Positions 30,588-39,449 of a stretch of 64,000 nt of DNA are shown piece by piece. The notes under the pieces were generated by a model. That model saw nothing but the letters and a program-made list of their open reading frames with translations, had not been told where the DNA came from and made no database searches. A program made the position numbers and the translations under genes. Positions within the stretch are counted from its first letter, which is position 1; every line of letters begins with the position of its first letter. This DNA comes from Deinococcus metalli (GTDB taxonomy: Bacteria > Deinococcota > Deinococci > Deinococcales > Deinococcaceae): NCBI RefSeq assembly GCF_014201805.1, contig NZ_JACHFK010000009.1, forward strand, positions 123,937-187,936, written 5' to 3'.

Positions 30588-33500
30588 TCACCTCAGCTTG
30601 ATCTCCAGTCCCTGCTCCGGCCGGCCGAAGGGCGCGACGGTCAGGGTGGGGTTGGTGTTCAGCGGGTCGTACGTGGCGGTGATGCGGTAGGTGCCGCTGG
30701 AATCCGCGCTGCGCACGTCCTTGACATCCACGCCCTTGCTGCCCGCGAAGCGCAGGAGCGACTGACGGTCGGGGCCGAGCGGCTGCCCGGCGGCGTCCAG
30801 CGGGGTGTACAGCACGGTGGCGCCCCCGGCACCGGCGCCTGCCACAGGAACGAGCTGGACGCGGCTGGACGCGGGATCGGGCAGGGCGTCCACGGTCACG
30901 GTCTGTTCCGCCTCGCGGTCCACGCATAGCGCGCCGCGGCACAGCGTGAAGTAGGCGTGGAAGGTGTACTGGCCGTCGAACTTCGCCACATCGGCCGGCA
31001 GCGCGACCTCCCAGTAGCGGTCGCCGGCGCTGGTGTCGCCGTCCTGACCGGCGTCGTTCAGGGGGAACGTCAGGGTCTCGGTCCTGATCGCGCCCGACGC
31101 CTGCTTGGGATTGGTGCGCAGGTCCGCGGCCTGCCGCACGCTCAGCGGATCGCCCTGCTGCCCGCCGCCCTCCTTGATGTCGGCGCGCGCCAGGAGGCGG
31201 CTCTGGCTCTCGAGCGGGCGCGTCACCTTAACGCGGGCCGTGACCTTGTCGAAGCCATTGAGCGGCATGTAGAGCTCGGGGATGTGGAACGCGGGGTGCA
31301 GCGACTCTCCGGTGTAATTGGGGCTGCGCCACGTGAAGGGCCGCACGCGGGCGGCGCCGCTGGCCAGAGACTCGATGAAGTAGCGCTGCGCGGCCGGGGC
31401 GGCTCCCACGGCGCGCGAGATGACCACGGCGTTTCCGCTGGCGGCCACGCCCGGAACGGCGGTGCCGGCCGCGCCGGTGCGCTTGAAGGTCACGGTGCTG
31501 GGCGCCATGGCCATGCCCGGCATGCCCATCGCCACGAAGCCCACGCCACCGGTGAACAGCGACCCGTCGCCCTTCATGCGGTCGATGCCGCGTTCATCCG
31601 TGCGCAGCGCGCCCAGGCAGCGCAGGGTGGCCTCGCCGCCGCTGGCACGTGCGTCGTTCAGGAGGATCTTCGGGCCGCGTTCACTGCACGCGAGTTTGGC
31701 GAGCACGTCGTCGTAGGGCTGCGCCTTGCCGTCCGGCAGGGTGCTGACCACGATCAGGTCGTAGCCGCCCTGCGCGAGTGCCGCCTGGAAGTCCGCCGCC
31801 GTGGCGACGCGCGTCACGGCCGGCAGCACGCCCGAGCGCCGCGCCCCGATGATCGCCGGGTACAGGCTATTGCCGTGCCCGCCGTGGCTCAGGCTGGGCA
31901 CGGCTTCCTCGAAGTACAGGGTGCGCCCGCACGTCGCCGCCGCGCACAGCTGCGCGAGCTGCTGCCCGTAGATGGCGGTGCCGACCGCCGGATCGCGGAA
32001 CGCGTCGGGGCTCACGCCGTTCACGAATGACCGCAGGGGCCGCACCGCCCGCGCGGTCCAGCGGCCGTCGCGTTCCTGCAGGTAGGGCGTCTTGATCCGC
32101 ACGATGTGCCACGTCGGCCCGAAACGGCTCTCCACGTTGGGGGCGTTCACGTTCACGGCCGCGCCCGACGGCGACGTCACCGCGAGGCGCAGGCTGCCGG
32201 GCGGCACCGGCGTGTCCCACGACAGCACGAACACCACCTCGCCGTCGCCGCTGGCCACGTGTACGGTGGGCGCGCTGGCGAGCTGCGCCGCGCCCAGGGT
32301 CGCCACCGGGTCCTTGCCTACGAAGGTGTCGAAGATGTCCGCGAAGCACTCCACGAAGTACTTCTTGAGGGTCAGCGGGTCGGCGTCCGAGCGGTACGTG
32401 CCCCCCTGCCGCTCGGCCAGTTCGCGCAGCCGCGGGCCGTCCAGGCTGCCGGGCGTGCCGAAGCCCACCGCGCACACGTGCGTGTCGCGCAGCTGGTTGG
32501 GGTTCCGGCCCACCGCGTCCGCGATCATGGGCGCGGTGTTCTCCACGCCGTCGGTGAGCAGCAGAATGGCCTTGTGCGGGTTGCTGCTGGCGTTCAGGGC
32601 CGTGACCGCGCCCAGCAGGCCGCCGCCGATGCTGGTCGCACCGCCCGCGCTGATACCGCTCAGGGCGGTGTTCATGGCGCTGTTCGCGCCGCTCGCCAGG
32701 GTCAGCGGCATCTCCGGGCTGGGGCTGGCGGCGGTGCTGAAGCTGATCAGGCCCACGCGGTTGTTGCTGGCGTCGCGCAGCAGGTCCGCGAACAGCCGCG
32801 CGGCGTCCTTGGCGGAGTTCAGGCGGGTGTCGCTGCCGATGCCGTTGGGCAGGGTCATGGAGCCGGACTTGTCGAACACGACCATCACGTCGGTGTCCTG
32901 GTATGTCAGCAGCTCGTCTTGCAGGTCGTTCACGAAGTTGTGGAAGCGGAAGAACATCGGGTCGCGCGGCGCGGTGGTCACGCACTCGATGTTCCGTGCG
33001 CCGGCGCAGTCCGGGCCGTTCGGGGCGCCGGAGTTCGCCATGGCGACGTGTGAGCCGTTGTGCCACGGCACCAGACCGTTGCCGTAGTCCTCGATGGTGG
33101 TCACGGTGGGGTCGAGGGTGCCGCCGGCCGCCGGGAGCCGCTGGCTGTTCGGCAGGCTGGTGCAGCCGATGGTCCAGCGCCCCGACACGGTCGTGGCGAT
33201 CGGCGTGGGCGGGCAGGGCGTGTTGTCGGGGCGGGTGCTGTGCCCCAGCGGAATCACGGCGTTCGGGAAGGGCATCCACGTCTGCACGAAGGGCAGGCCC
33301 TGCGCTTGCCGGAAGGTGTTGAAGGTGTACAGGAACTGCCGGTGGAACCCGAAGAAGCGGTTGCCGTCGTTCGGGAAACGGCCCAGCGCCGGGTTGATGG
33401 TGTTGTCGTACGAGCAGTGCCAGTTCATGTGCAGGTCGAGGATCGCCTGCGTGCCCGGATCGGGAATGCCGAACAGCGTGCCGCACATCCACGGACTGGG

Positions 33501-33674
33501 GGCCATCATGTCGCCCAGGCCCGACGCGGGCTGGGCCAGGAAATTCGACAGGACGGCGTCCTCGGCCGGGTTGGCGAGGGCCGCGCCGCCCAGCACGGCG
33601 CCCACCGTGAGGCACACGCTCACGCGGGCCAGCGAGGAACGGACGGAAGGCGGGACTGATGGAGTAGGCAGCAT
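30588..33674 (-). CDS. secreted tyrosinase-like / von Willebrand factor A fusion protein
   Basis: 1028 residues. Signal peptide 1-34 (ends GGAALA). Residues about 35-258 look like a type-3 copper (tyrosinase/haemocyanin) domain: H82, H86, the FHRQFL motif (H111), WHNGSH (H205, H209) and DPMFFRFHNFVND (H245). The usual CuA histidine nine residues before H111 is N102, so copper binding at CuA is uncertain. Residues about 261-450 are a VWA domain with an intact MIDAS (DKSGS, D268/S270/S272; LLLTDGVEN). The remaining 580 residues are beta-rich outer domains. SD GGGAGGGGGG precedes ATG 33674; longer frames run into recR and are false. Confidence 0.85.
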   Translation of the reverse strand: MLPTPSVPPSVRSSLARVSVCLTVGAVLGGAALANPAEDAVLSNFLAQPASGLGDMMAPSPWMCGTLFGIPDPGTQAILDLHMNWHCSYDNTINPALGRFPNDGNRFFGFHRQFLYTFNTFRQAQGLPFVQTWMPFPNAVIPLGHSTRPDNTPCPPTPIATTVSGRWTIGCTSLPNSQRLPAAGGTLDPTVTTIEDYGNGLVPWHNGSHVAMANSGAPNGPDCAGARNIECVTTAPRDPMFFRFHNFVNDLQDELLTYQDTDVMVVFDKSGSMTLPNGIGSDTRLNSAKDAARLFADLLRDASNNRVGLISFSTAASPSPEMPLTLASGANSAMNTALSGISAGGATSIGGGLLGAVTALNASSNPHKAILLLTDGVENTAPMIADAVGRNPNQLRDTHVCAVGFGTPGSLDGPRLRELAERQGGTYRSDADPLTLKKYFVECFADIFDTFVGKDPVATLGAAQLASAPTVHVASGDGEVVFVLSWDTPVPPGSLRLAVTSPSGAAVNVNAPNVESRFGPTWHIVRIKTPYLQERDGRWTARAVRPLRSFVNGVSPDAFRDPAVGTAIYGQQLAQLCAAATCGRTLYFEEAVPSLSHGGHGNSLYPAIIGARRSGVLPAVTRVATAADFQAALAQGGYDLIVVSTLPDGKAQPYDDVLAKLACSERGPKILLNDARASGGEATLRCLGALRTDERGIDRMKGDGSLFTGGVGFVAMGMPGMAMAPSTVTFKRTGAAGTAVPGVAASGNAVVISRAVGAAPAAQRYFIESLASGAARVRPFTWRSPNYTGESLHPAFHIPELYMPLNGFDKVTARVKVTRPLESQSRLLARADIKEGGGQQGDPLSVRQAADLRTNPKQASGAIRTETLTFPLNDAGQDGDTSAGDRYWEVALPADVAKFDGQYTFHAYFTLCRGALCVDREAEQTVTVDALPDPASSRVQLVPVAGAGAGGATVLYTPLDAAGQPLGPDRQSLLRFAGSKGVDVKDVRSADSSGTYRITATYDPLNTNPTLTVAPFGRPEQGLEIKLR

Positions 33675-33983
33675 GACGACCCCCCTCCCGGATCGCGCGG
33701 CGACCCAGGCAGCTTCGGAACACGGTGGCGGCCCCAGGGCGCGCTGGCCCTGAGCGGTGGTGTGGCCGACGATCAGCGGAACACGGGCGTCCTCCTTCCC
33801 CCGTGGACATGCCGCGCACGGCCGCGCCCCCCGGCGCCCGCCCCGGCATGATGTCCCGAAGGGGCAGCGCAGCCGCCGCCCTTCAGCCGCCATCATCGTC
33901 ACGCGCGGTGATCGGGCCATGATCGCCCCGAACCCGGCAGCCCGGCACCTTCCCGGCCGCCGTGTCCCGGTAGACTGCTCGGC
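33675..33983. other. 309-base intergenic stretch between the VWA gene and ybaB
   Basis: No coding pattern. The left end carries the VWA gene's ribosome binding site; no convincing -10 for that gene is seen. The right end has the ybaB promoter (-10 TAGACT, 33971-33976, seven bases before its ATG). Confidence 0.5.
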
Positions 33984-34274
33984 ATGGACATGAAGAAACT
34001 GATGAAGCAGATGCAGCAGGCGCAGGTCGCTGCCGCGAAGATCCAGGAAGACCTGGCCGCGAAGTCGGTGGAGGGCAGCGCGAGCGGCCTGGTGACCGTG
34101 ACCATGAACGGCCACGGCAAGCTGACCGCCCTGAAGATCGATCCCAAGGCCGTCGACCCGGAGGACGTGGAAGCCCTGGAAGACCTGATCCTGGTGGCCG
34201 TGCAGGACGCCAGCGCCAAGGCGGACGCCCTGCAACAGGACGCCACGCGCGGCCTGGGCATCCCCGGCTTCTGA
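33984..34274 (+). CDS. YbaB/EbfC nucleoid-associated protein
   Basis: 96-residue DNA-binding protein of the YbaB/EbfC family: MDMKKLMKQMQQAQVAAAKIQEDLAAKSVEGSASGLVTVTMNG..., a helix followed by beta strands, ending with a helix (DLILVAVQDASAKADALQQDATRGL) and GIPGF. It binds DNA as a dimer with tweezer shape. A leaderless promoter lies upstream, and recR follows after seven bases, the usual ybaB-recR pairing. Confidence 0.94.
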   Translation: MDMKKLMKQMQQAQVAAAKIQEDLAAKSVEGSASGLVTVTMNGHGKLTALKIDPKAVDPEDVEALEDLILVAVQDASAKADALQQDATRGLGIPGF

Positions 34275-34281
34275 GGCCCGC

Positions 34282-34887
34282 TTGAAATACCCCCCTTCCC
34301 TCGTCGCGCTGATCCGCGAACTGTCGCGCCTGCCGGGCATCGGCCCCAAGAGCGCGCAGCGGCTGGCCTTCCACCTGTTCGAGCAGCCGCGCGAGGACAT
34401 CGAGCGGCTCGCCTCGTCGCTGCTGGAAGCCAAGCGCGACCTGCACTCGTGCCCCATCTGCTTCAACATCACCGACGCCGAACGGTGCGACGTGTGCTCA
34501 GACCCCAGCCGCGACCAGGGCGTGATCTGCGTGGTCGAGGAACCCGGCGACGTGCTGGCCATCGAGCGCAGCGGCGAGTACCGGGGCCTGTACCACGTCC
34601 TGCACGGCGTCCTGAGCCCCATGAACGGCGTCGGCCCGGACCGGCTGCACATCAAGCCGCTGCTGCCGCGGGTGCAGGGCGGCATGGAGATCATCCTGGC
34701 GACCGGCACCACCGTCGAGGGCGACGCCACCGCGCTCTATCTGCAGCGCCTGCTCGAACCCCTGGGCGCGCTGGTCAGCCGCATCGCGTACGGTCTGCCG
34801 GTCGGCGGCGCGCTGGAGTACGCCGACGAGGTCACGCTCGGCCGCGCCCTGATGGGCCGCCAGCGGGTCAGCAAGCCCGCCGGCTGA
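34282..34887 (+). CDS. recR: recombination protein RecR
   Basis: 201-residue DNA-repair protein of the RecFOR pathway. HhH region LSRLPGIGPKSAQRLAFHLF (about 12-31), zinc finger CPICFNITDAERCDVC (about 57-72), Toprim domain VICVVEEPGDVLAIERSG ... LATGTTVEGDATALYL, and C-terminal Walker-B-like LVSRIAYGLPVGGALEYADEVTLGRALMGRQ. The TTG start (34282) is in the usual place of the family. RecFOR is the main recombination entry in Deinococcus, which lacks RecBCD. It is co-transcribed with ybaB. Confidence 0.96.
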   Translation: MKYPPSLVALIRELSRLPGIGPKSAQRLAFHLFEQPREDIERLASSLLEAKRDLHSCPICFNITDAERCDVCSDPSRDQGVICVVEEPGDVLAIERSGEYRGLYHVLHGVLSPMNGVGPDRLHIKPLLPRVQGGMEIILATGTTVEGDATALYLQRLLEPLGALVSRIAYGLPVGGALEYADEVTLGRALMGRQRVSKPAG

Positions 34888-34903
34888 TTCCCCCACGGAA
34901 CAT

Positions 34904-34945
34904 GGCCGGCCGGGCCTCTCCCTGGTGGAGATGGCCCGGCCGGCC
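34904..34945. terminator. very stable hairpin between convergent recR and a small gene
   Basis: GGCCGGCCGGGCC (34904-34916) pairs exactly with 34933-34945, and TCTCC/GGAGA pairs inside, giving about 18 bp with one bulged T and a short loop. It serves both converging genes; no T-run is present on either side. Confidence 0.55.
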
Positions 34946-34982
34946 TGACGGTGGAGCGTTCGGCACTCAGAGCGTCAGGCGT

Positions 34983-35366
34983 TCACTCTGCCTTCTGGTG
35001 GTGGTACTGCTGGATGTGGTCGTAGACGTGCTGCGGGAACTCCAGGTCGCGGTAGACGTTGCCCTCGTCGGGATCGCTGGCGTCCGGCAGGATCGGGAAG
35101 TCCTGCTTGCCCATGTACTCCAGGATCGTGTCGCGGCGGGGCGGGCTGTAATCCGCGTCCTGCACCTGCCGGACGAGATCCTGCGCCGCCTCGGGAGTGA
35201 AGTCGCTGTCCTTGGCGAGCTGCGCCGCGAGCGCCTTGTCGCTCAGGAAGTGCCGGGCCACGATCGCGTAGACCAGCCGGCCGTAGTGTCCGATGTCCTG
35301 GCCGTCGTCGAGGGCCTGGGTCAGGTGCGCCATCATGTGGTTCTGTTTCAGGTCGTTCAGAGACAT
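34983..35366 (-). CDS. conserved hypothetical protein, 127 aa
   Basis: Soluble, acidic, mostly helical protein (MSLNDLKQNHMMAHLTQALDDGQDIGHYGRLVYAIVARHFLSDKAL..., ending DHIQQYHHQKAE). It contains SPPRRDTILEYMGKQDFPILPDASDP. I recognise no domain. ATG 35366 is chosen because GAGGTGATT lies just upstream. A -10 TAGGCT is at 35391-35386. Confidence 0.7.
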   Translation of the reverse strand: MSLNDLKQNHMMAHLTQALDDGQDIGHYGRLVYAIVARHFLSDKALAAQLAKDSDFTPEAAQDLVRQVQDADYSPPRRDTILEYMGKQDFPILPDASDPDEGNVYRDLEFPQHVYDHIQQYHHQKAE

Positions 35367-35444
35367 AATCACCTCGCTTGAGTAAGCCTAGGGCGTATCC
35401 ATGGCCCGAAGATGACGTCAGCGCGAAGTGGCCTTCATGGAGGC

Positions 35445-36155
35445 TCAGCCGCCGTAGCTGGCGAGGAGACGCCGCAGTCCCGCGTACAGCGGAATGCGCC
35501 GGGCAGGCAGGTCGTCCACCGTCACGGCCTCCAGGCCGCGTGCCCTCAGGCCAGCCAGCAGGGCGTCCAGCAGGGCGGGCGTGACGTCCGGGCCGTCGTG
35601 CAGCAGGATCACGCTGCCCGGCCGCGTGCGCGCCACGGTCTGCTGGGCCAGTGTGAAAGCATCACCGGCAGTCCAGTCGCGGCCCTCGACGTCCCACAGG
35701 GCCACCTGACGCCCGTTCAGGGCCGCGAACACGCGGGTCAGTGGACTGTGCCCCCCGTAGGGCGGGCGGTACAGGTGCCGGCCCGGCTCGGCTGCGCGGG
35801 GATGCCAACGCACCTGAGCCCACTCGCGCCACGGCGCCAGCAGCAGCGCGTGCGTGTGCCAGCGGCCGTGCGCCTCGACCCGGTGCCCGCCGGCGCGGAT
35901 CGCGCGCAGGTCGTCCGGGTGGGCGCGGCACGCGGGCTCCGTGACGAAGAACGTCGCTCGCGCGCCGTGGCGGGCCAGCACGTCCAGCAGCGCGGCGGTG
36001 CGCCCAGACGGCCCGTCGTCGAAGGTCACGGCCACGCGGGGGCGGTCGTCCGCTCCGGCGCCCAGCGCGCCCCAGCCAGCCGCGCGGCCCAGCACCTCGG
36101 CGGCCAGCACCGCTCCGGCCACGGTCAGGACGGCCCACCCCAGCGCCCGCTTCAC
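35445..36155 (-). CDS. polysaccharide deacetylase (NodB family)
   Basis: 236 residues with an N-terminal membrane anchor or signal (residues 3-24) and a NodB domain. Catalytic base and metal residues: TFDDGPS (motif 1), HGRWHTH (motif 2, HxxxH-type), RPPYG (motif 3) and LLHDGP (motif 5). It removes acetyl groups from N-acetyl sugars of a cell-wall or surface polymer. It follows the MFS gene by seven bases and is part of a group of glycan genes at 35445-40484. Confidence 0.9.
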   Translation of the reverse strand: MKRALGWAVLTVAGAVLAAEVLGRAAGWGALGAGADDRPRVAVTFDDGPSGRTAALLDVLARHGARATFFVTEPACRAHPDDLRAIRAGGHRVEAHGRWHTHALLLAPWREWAQVRWHPRAAEPGRHLYRPPYGGHSPLTRVFAALNGRQVALWDVEGRDWTAGDAFTLAQQTVARTRPGSVILLHDGPDVTPALLDALLAGLRARGLEAVTVDDLPARRIPLYAGLRRLLASYGG

Positions 36156-36162
36156 GGTCGGC

Positions 36163-37422
36163 TCAGGACTCCAGCGGCGCGTCGGCGGGCCGCTCCACCG
36201 GGCCAGTCTCGATGGGCCGGGTGAAGGCGCGGCGGAAGATCAGGTAGCCCAGCGCCGTGATCAGCGCCAGCACGGCGCCGGTGGCGAAGGGACCGGCCGT
36301 GCCCAGCTGCCGGTACGCGAAGGCGCCGGCGATGGGCCCCAGCGACGTGCCCACGTTCTCGAAGATCATCAGGGCGCCCCACGCGGCGGGCCGCTCGCGC
36401 TCGGGCAGGCGGCTGACGACCAGCGCCGACCACCCCGGCGCGATGAAGGCGTAGCCCACCGCGACCAGGGCGGCCAGCGGGAACAGCGCCCACAGCGGCG
36501 GCAGGGTGGCGATGCCGCCCAGCCCCGCCGCGAGCAGCGCAAAGCCCAGCATGACCGCCAGCCGCGCCCGGCCCCGGTCCGCCACGCGGCCGGTGAACGG
36601 CATGCTGCCGAAGGCCACCGCCGCGCCGAAGCCCAGCACCGCCACCATCTGCCAGTAATCCAGGTGCAGTTCTGGGTACAGCGTGAACAGCAGCGGCCCC
36701 AGCAGGGTCATGGTCAGGGTCTGCATGAACGCCGCCGGGATCAGTGGCGCCAGCGCGCGGGCCGCGACCCCCAGCCGGGCGCGGACCGGACGCGCGGTGG
36801 GCGCAGCCGCCGTGGTCCGGGTTCGTCCGGGCACGAACAGCGCGGCGACGAGCGACAGGGCCTGCACGACCACGATGAGGGCCGCCACCTGCCCGAAGGG
36901 CCGCCCGCCCAGCGCGCCCAGCAGCAGCACACCCAGGCCGATGGCGGGCAGCACGGTCATGGACACCGCCGTCAGGGTGCGGCCCTGGTGGGACTCGTGG
37001 GCGGCCTCGGCGGTCAGGTTCATCAGGGTGGGCCACATGGCGCTGAAGCCCGCGCCGTGCAGCGCCGCGACCAGCAGCAGCAGCCAGATGGAGTGCGTCG
37101 CGGTCGCCAGCACGGCCATGGCCAGCAGGCTCACGGCCGCGCCGGCCAGGACCACCGGCCGCCCGCCGTAGCGGCCGATCAGAGTGCCGGTCACCGGCCG
37201 CATGACGGTGTCCGAGATGAAGTGCACCGTGAAGGCCGTGGCGGCCACCGCGACCGCCTCCTTCTTGGGCAGGTTCAGCAGTCCCGGCGCGGCCTGCTGG
37301 AGGTACGCGCCGTACAGGCCGCTGCGCACGAACTCCGAACACGCCAGGGCGGCGGCGGCGGCGAGCACGCCGGGCAGGGTGCCGGGGGCCAGGGGCAGTC
37401 GCAGGCGGTCACGCAGGGTCAC
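36163..37422 (-). CDS. MFS transporter
   Basis: 419-residue MFS permease, 12 hydrophobic segments, with motif A-like [10 protein letters not shown] after segment 2 (about residue 83) and [16 protein letters not shown] after segment 8. GTG start, with CACAAT eight bases upstream as a possible -10. It forms a two-gene unit with the deacetylase. In other bacteria such MFS proteins sit next to glycosyltransferases. The substrate is unknown. Confidence 0.85.
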   Translation of the reverse strand: MTLRDRLRLPLAPGTLPGVLAAAAALACSEFVRSGLYGAYLQQAAPGLLNLPKKEAVAVAATAFTVHFISDTVMRPVTGTLIGRYGGRPVVLAGAAVSLLAMAVLATATHSIWLLLLVAALHGAGFSAMWPTLMNLTAEAAHESHQGRTLTAVSMTVLPAIGLGVLLLGALGGRPFGQVAALIVVVQALSLVAALFVPGRTRTTAAAPTARPVRARLGVAARALAPLIPAAFMQTLTMTLLGPLLFTLYPELHLDYWQMVAVLGFGAAVAFGSMPFTGRVADRGRARLAVMLGFALLAAGLGGIATLPPLWALFPLAALVAVGYAFIAPGWSALVVSRLPERERPAAWGALMIFENVGTSLGPIAGAFAYRQLGTAGPFATGAVLALITALGYLIFRRAFTRPIETGPVERPADAPLES

Positions 37423-37475
37423 AGCGCTCCATTGTGACGGGACTTGCGTTCCCGCGGAACTGCTAGCCTGGGCGG

Positions 37476-38174
37476 GTGCCCGACTTTTCCGTGGTCATTC
37501 CCGCGCGCAACGAGGCGGCGTACCTGCCCGCGACCCTGGAGGCGCTGGGCCGCCAGACCCGCCCGCCGGCGGAGGTGATCGTGGTGGACAACGGCAGCGT
37601 GGACGACACCGCGCACGTGGCTGCGTCGTGGGGCGCGCGGGTGGTGCCGTGCCCGGAGCGCGGCGTGGCCCGCGCCCGGCAGGCGGGGCTGCTCGCCGCG
37701 CGCAGCGCATGGGTCGCCACCACCGACGCCGACTCGCTGCCGTGCGCGGACTGGCTCGAGCGCCTGGCGGAACACACGGACGGGCACGTGGCGCTGTACG
37801 GCCCCATGCGCTTCTGCGGCGTGGCGCCGGTGTGGTCGCGGCTGTCGGGCACGGCGTACAGCGCCTTCCTGCACGTGTGCCGGGTGGTCGGCAAACCGAA
37901 CCTCGCGGCCGGGAACATGGCCTTTTCGCGCGAGGCGGCGCTGCTGGCCGGCGGCTACCCCATGGTGGAGGCCTACGAGGATGTGATCCTCGGTCAGGAA
38001 CTCGCGCGGCTGGGCGGCCTGGGCTACGTGCCGGGCGCCCTGGTCGAGACGAGCGCACGGCGGCTCGACAAGGGTCTGGTCCCCTTCCTGTGGCAGCACT
38101 ACCGCAACATCACCGGTCATACGCGAGGGTACTTCGCGGATGACCCGACACGCCCGCCTCGACCGGGAAAGTGA
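37476..38174 (+). CDS. glycosyltransferase family 2
   Basis: 232-residue GT-A fold enzyme. [20 protein letters not shown] opens the domain; [11 protein letters not shown] and the DxD-type TTDADS (about residues 85-90) bind the sugar nucleotide; [16 protein letters not shown] and [13 protein letters not shown] follow. No membrane segment is present. GTG start is six bases after the -10 TAGCCT (37464-37469). Its last 65 bases overlap the end of the convergent GT4 gene. Confidence 0.9.
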   Translation: MPDFSVVIPARNEAAYLPATLEALGRQTRPPAEVIVVDNGSVDDTAHVAASWGARVVPCPERGVARARQAGLLAARSAWVATTDADSLPCADWLERLAEHTDGHVALYGPMRFCGVAPVWSRLSGTAYSAFLHVCRVVGKPNLAAGNMAFSREAALLAGGYPMVEAYEDVILGQELARLGGLGYVPGALVETSARRLDKGLVPFLWQHYRNITGHTRGYFADDPTRPPRPGK

Positions 38175-39297
38175 CGGTGCGCGGCAGGTTCAGGGCGTCC
38201 GCGTAGACGTCCTGAACCTGCCGCGCCACCCCGGCTGGCGTGGTCGTGTGCCCGAACTCGCGCGCGCCTACTGACATTCGCGCCCACAGCTCGGCGTCCT
38301 CCAGCAGGTGGTGCGCGTGGGCGATCATGGCGTTCACGTCGCCCGGCGCGACCAGGTACCCACTGCGCTCGTGCGCCACGCCGCTCAGGGTGCCGCGCGC
38401 GCCCACGGCGACGACCGGCATGCCCATGAGCTGCGCTTCCTGCAGCACCAGGCCCTGCGTCTCGGTGTCGCTGGCGAACACGAACAGCTCGGCCAGGCGG
38501 TAGTACGCGCCGATCTGCGTCCAGGGTTTCACGCCCAGGAACGTCACGCGGTGGGTGATACCCAGCCGCTCGGCGTGCGCTTCTAGGTGCTCGCGCTCAG
38601 GACCCTCGCCCAGCAGCACGAGGTGCGCGTCGGGCAGGGCGGCGACCGTGTCCAGCACGTGATCGAAACGCTTTTCCTTGGCGAGCCGGCCCACGCTCAG
38701 CAGCCGCCGGGTGCCCTCCGGCCACGGATTCTCCACGGGCGGCGCGGCCTCCAGCACGGCCGGGTCGATGGACGTGGGAATCACGACCGGCGAGCGGATC
38801 TTCATGTCGTGCAGGACGTCCAGCATCCCGGGGGTCGGGGCGATCACGGCAGCGGCGCGGCCGTACAGCAGCCCCATGGCCCTGGTGACCACCCCGGTCG
38901 CCCGCTGCACGGCGGTGAGGCCCGGAACGTAGTGCGTGTACGCCTCAATGTGCGTGTGATACGTGGCGACGTGCGGCACGTCCCACTTGCGCGCCAGCCG
39001 CATGCCCGCCAGCCCCAGCGTCAGGGGCGTGTGGGTGTGCACGATGTCGTACTTCTGCTCGAAGTCCTTGCGGGTCGGCCACGCCAGGCGGTAGGTGGGC
39101 AGGAACATGTACCGCACGGAATCCACGCGCCGCACGTCCTGGCGGGTGTCCACGTGCTCCGGGAAATCCGGCGCGACCACGTCCACGTGATGCCCGAGTT
39201 TGCGCAGCTCGTCGCTGAGCAGTCCGACGCTGGTCACGATGCCGTTCTGATCCGGCAGGAACGTGTCCGTGAACAGGCCGATGCGCAGTGGCCTCAT
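38110..39297 (-). CDS. glycosyltransferase family 4 (diacylglycerol glucosyltransferase-like)
   Basis: 395-residue GT-B enzyme. It begins [20 protein letters not shown] and contains [33 protein letters not shown] and [18 protein letters not shown]; the catalytic glutamates are in [28 protein letters not shown] (EX7E). This pattern is that of processive or lipid glycosyltransferases (alpha-mono/diglucosyl-DAG synthases). The ATG at 39297 has no SD of its own but overlaps the stop of an 18-aa upstream ORF (ATGA), pointing to coupled translation. Tail overlaps the GT2 gene. Confidence 0.9.
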   Translation of the reverse strand: MRPLRIGLFTDTFLPDQNGIVTSVGLLSDELRKLGHHVDVVAPDFPEHVDTRQDVRRVDSVRYMFLPTYRLAWPTRKDFEQKYDIVHTHTPLTLGLAGMRLARKWDVPHVATYHTHIEAYTHYVPGLTAVQRATGVVTRAMGLLYGRAAAVIAPTPGMLDVLHDMKIRSPVVIPTSIDPAVLEAAPPVENPWPEGTRRLLSVGRLAKEKRFDHVLDTVAALPDAHLVLLGEGPEREHLEAHAERLGITHRVTFLGVKPWTQIGAYYRLAELFVFASDTETQGLVLQEAQLMGMPVVAVGARGTLSGVAHERSGYLVAPGDVNAMIAHAHHLLEDAELWARMSVGAREFGHTTTPAGVARQVQDVYADALNLPRTVTFPVEAGVSGHPRSTLAYDR

Positions 39298-39350
39298 TCG
39301 CGCCCGCCGGCCGGGCCCCGCTTCTGGATCTTCAAGGATTCGTGAAGCAT
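39294..39350 (-). CDS. 18-aa upstream ORF coupled to the GT4 gene
   Basis: Eighteen codons ([18 protein letters not shown]) ending in TGA that overlaps the GT4 ATG as ATGA. A -10 TATGCT lies nine bases before its ATG, so the message should begin within a few bases of it. GT4 itself has no Shine-Dalgarno, so ribosomes may reach it by re-starting after this ORF. It is too short for homology judgement. Confidence 0.4.
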   Translation of the reverse strand: MLHESLKIQKRGPAGGRE

Positions 39351-39449
39351 CGCCAGTAGAGCATACGACGCCAGCCATGAGGATGTCGCCCGACTTCCGG
39401 TGGAGGCCCGGCCATCCTGGACTCACCCGAAACCCGCTACAGTTCACGC

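Noticed and set aside
33675..34730. N-terminal extension of the VWA protein frame up to 34730
   Set aside because: It would cover ybaB and recR on the other strand. A signal peptide and a strong ribosome binding site mark the true start at 33674.
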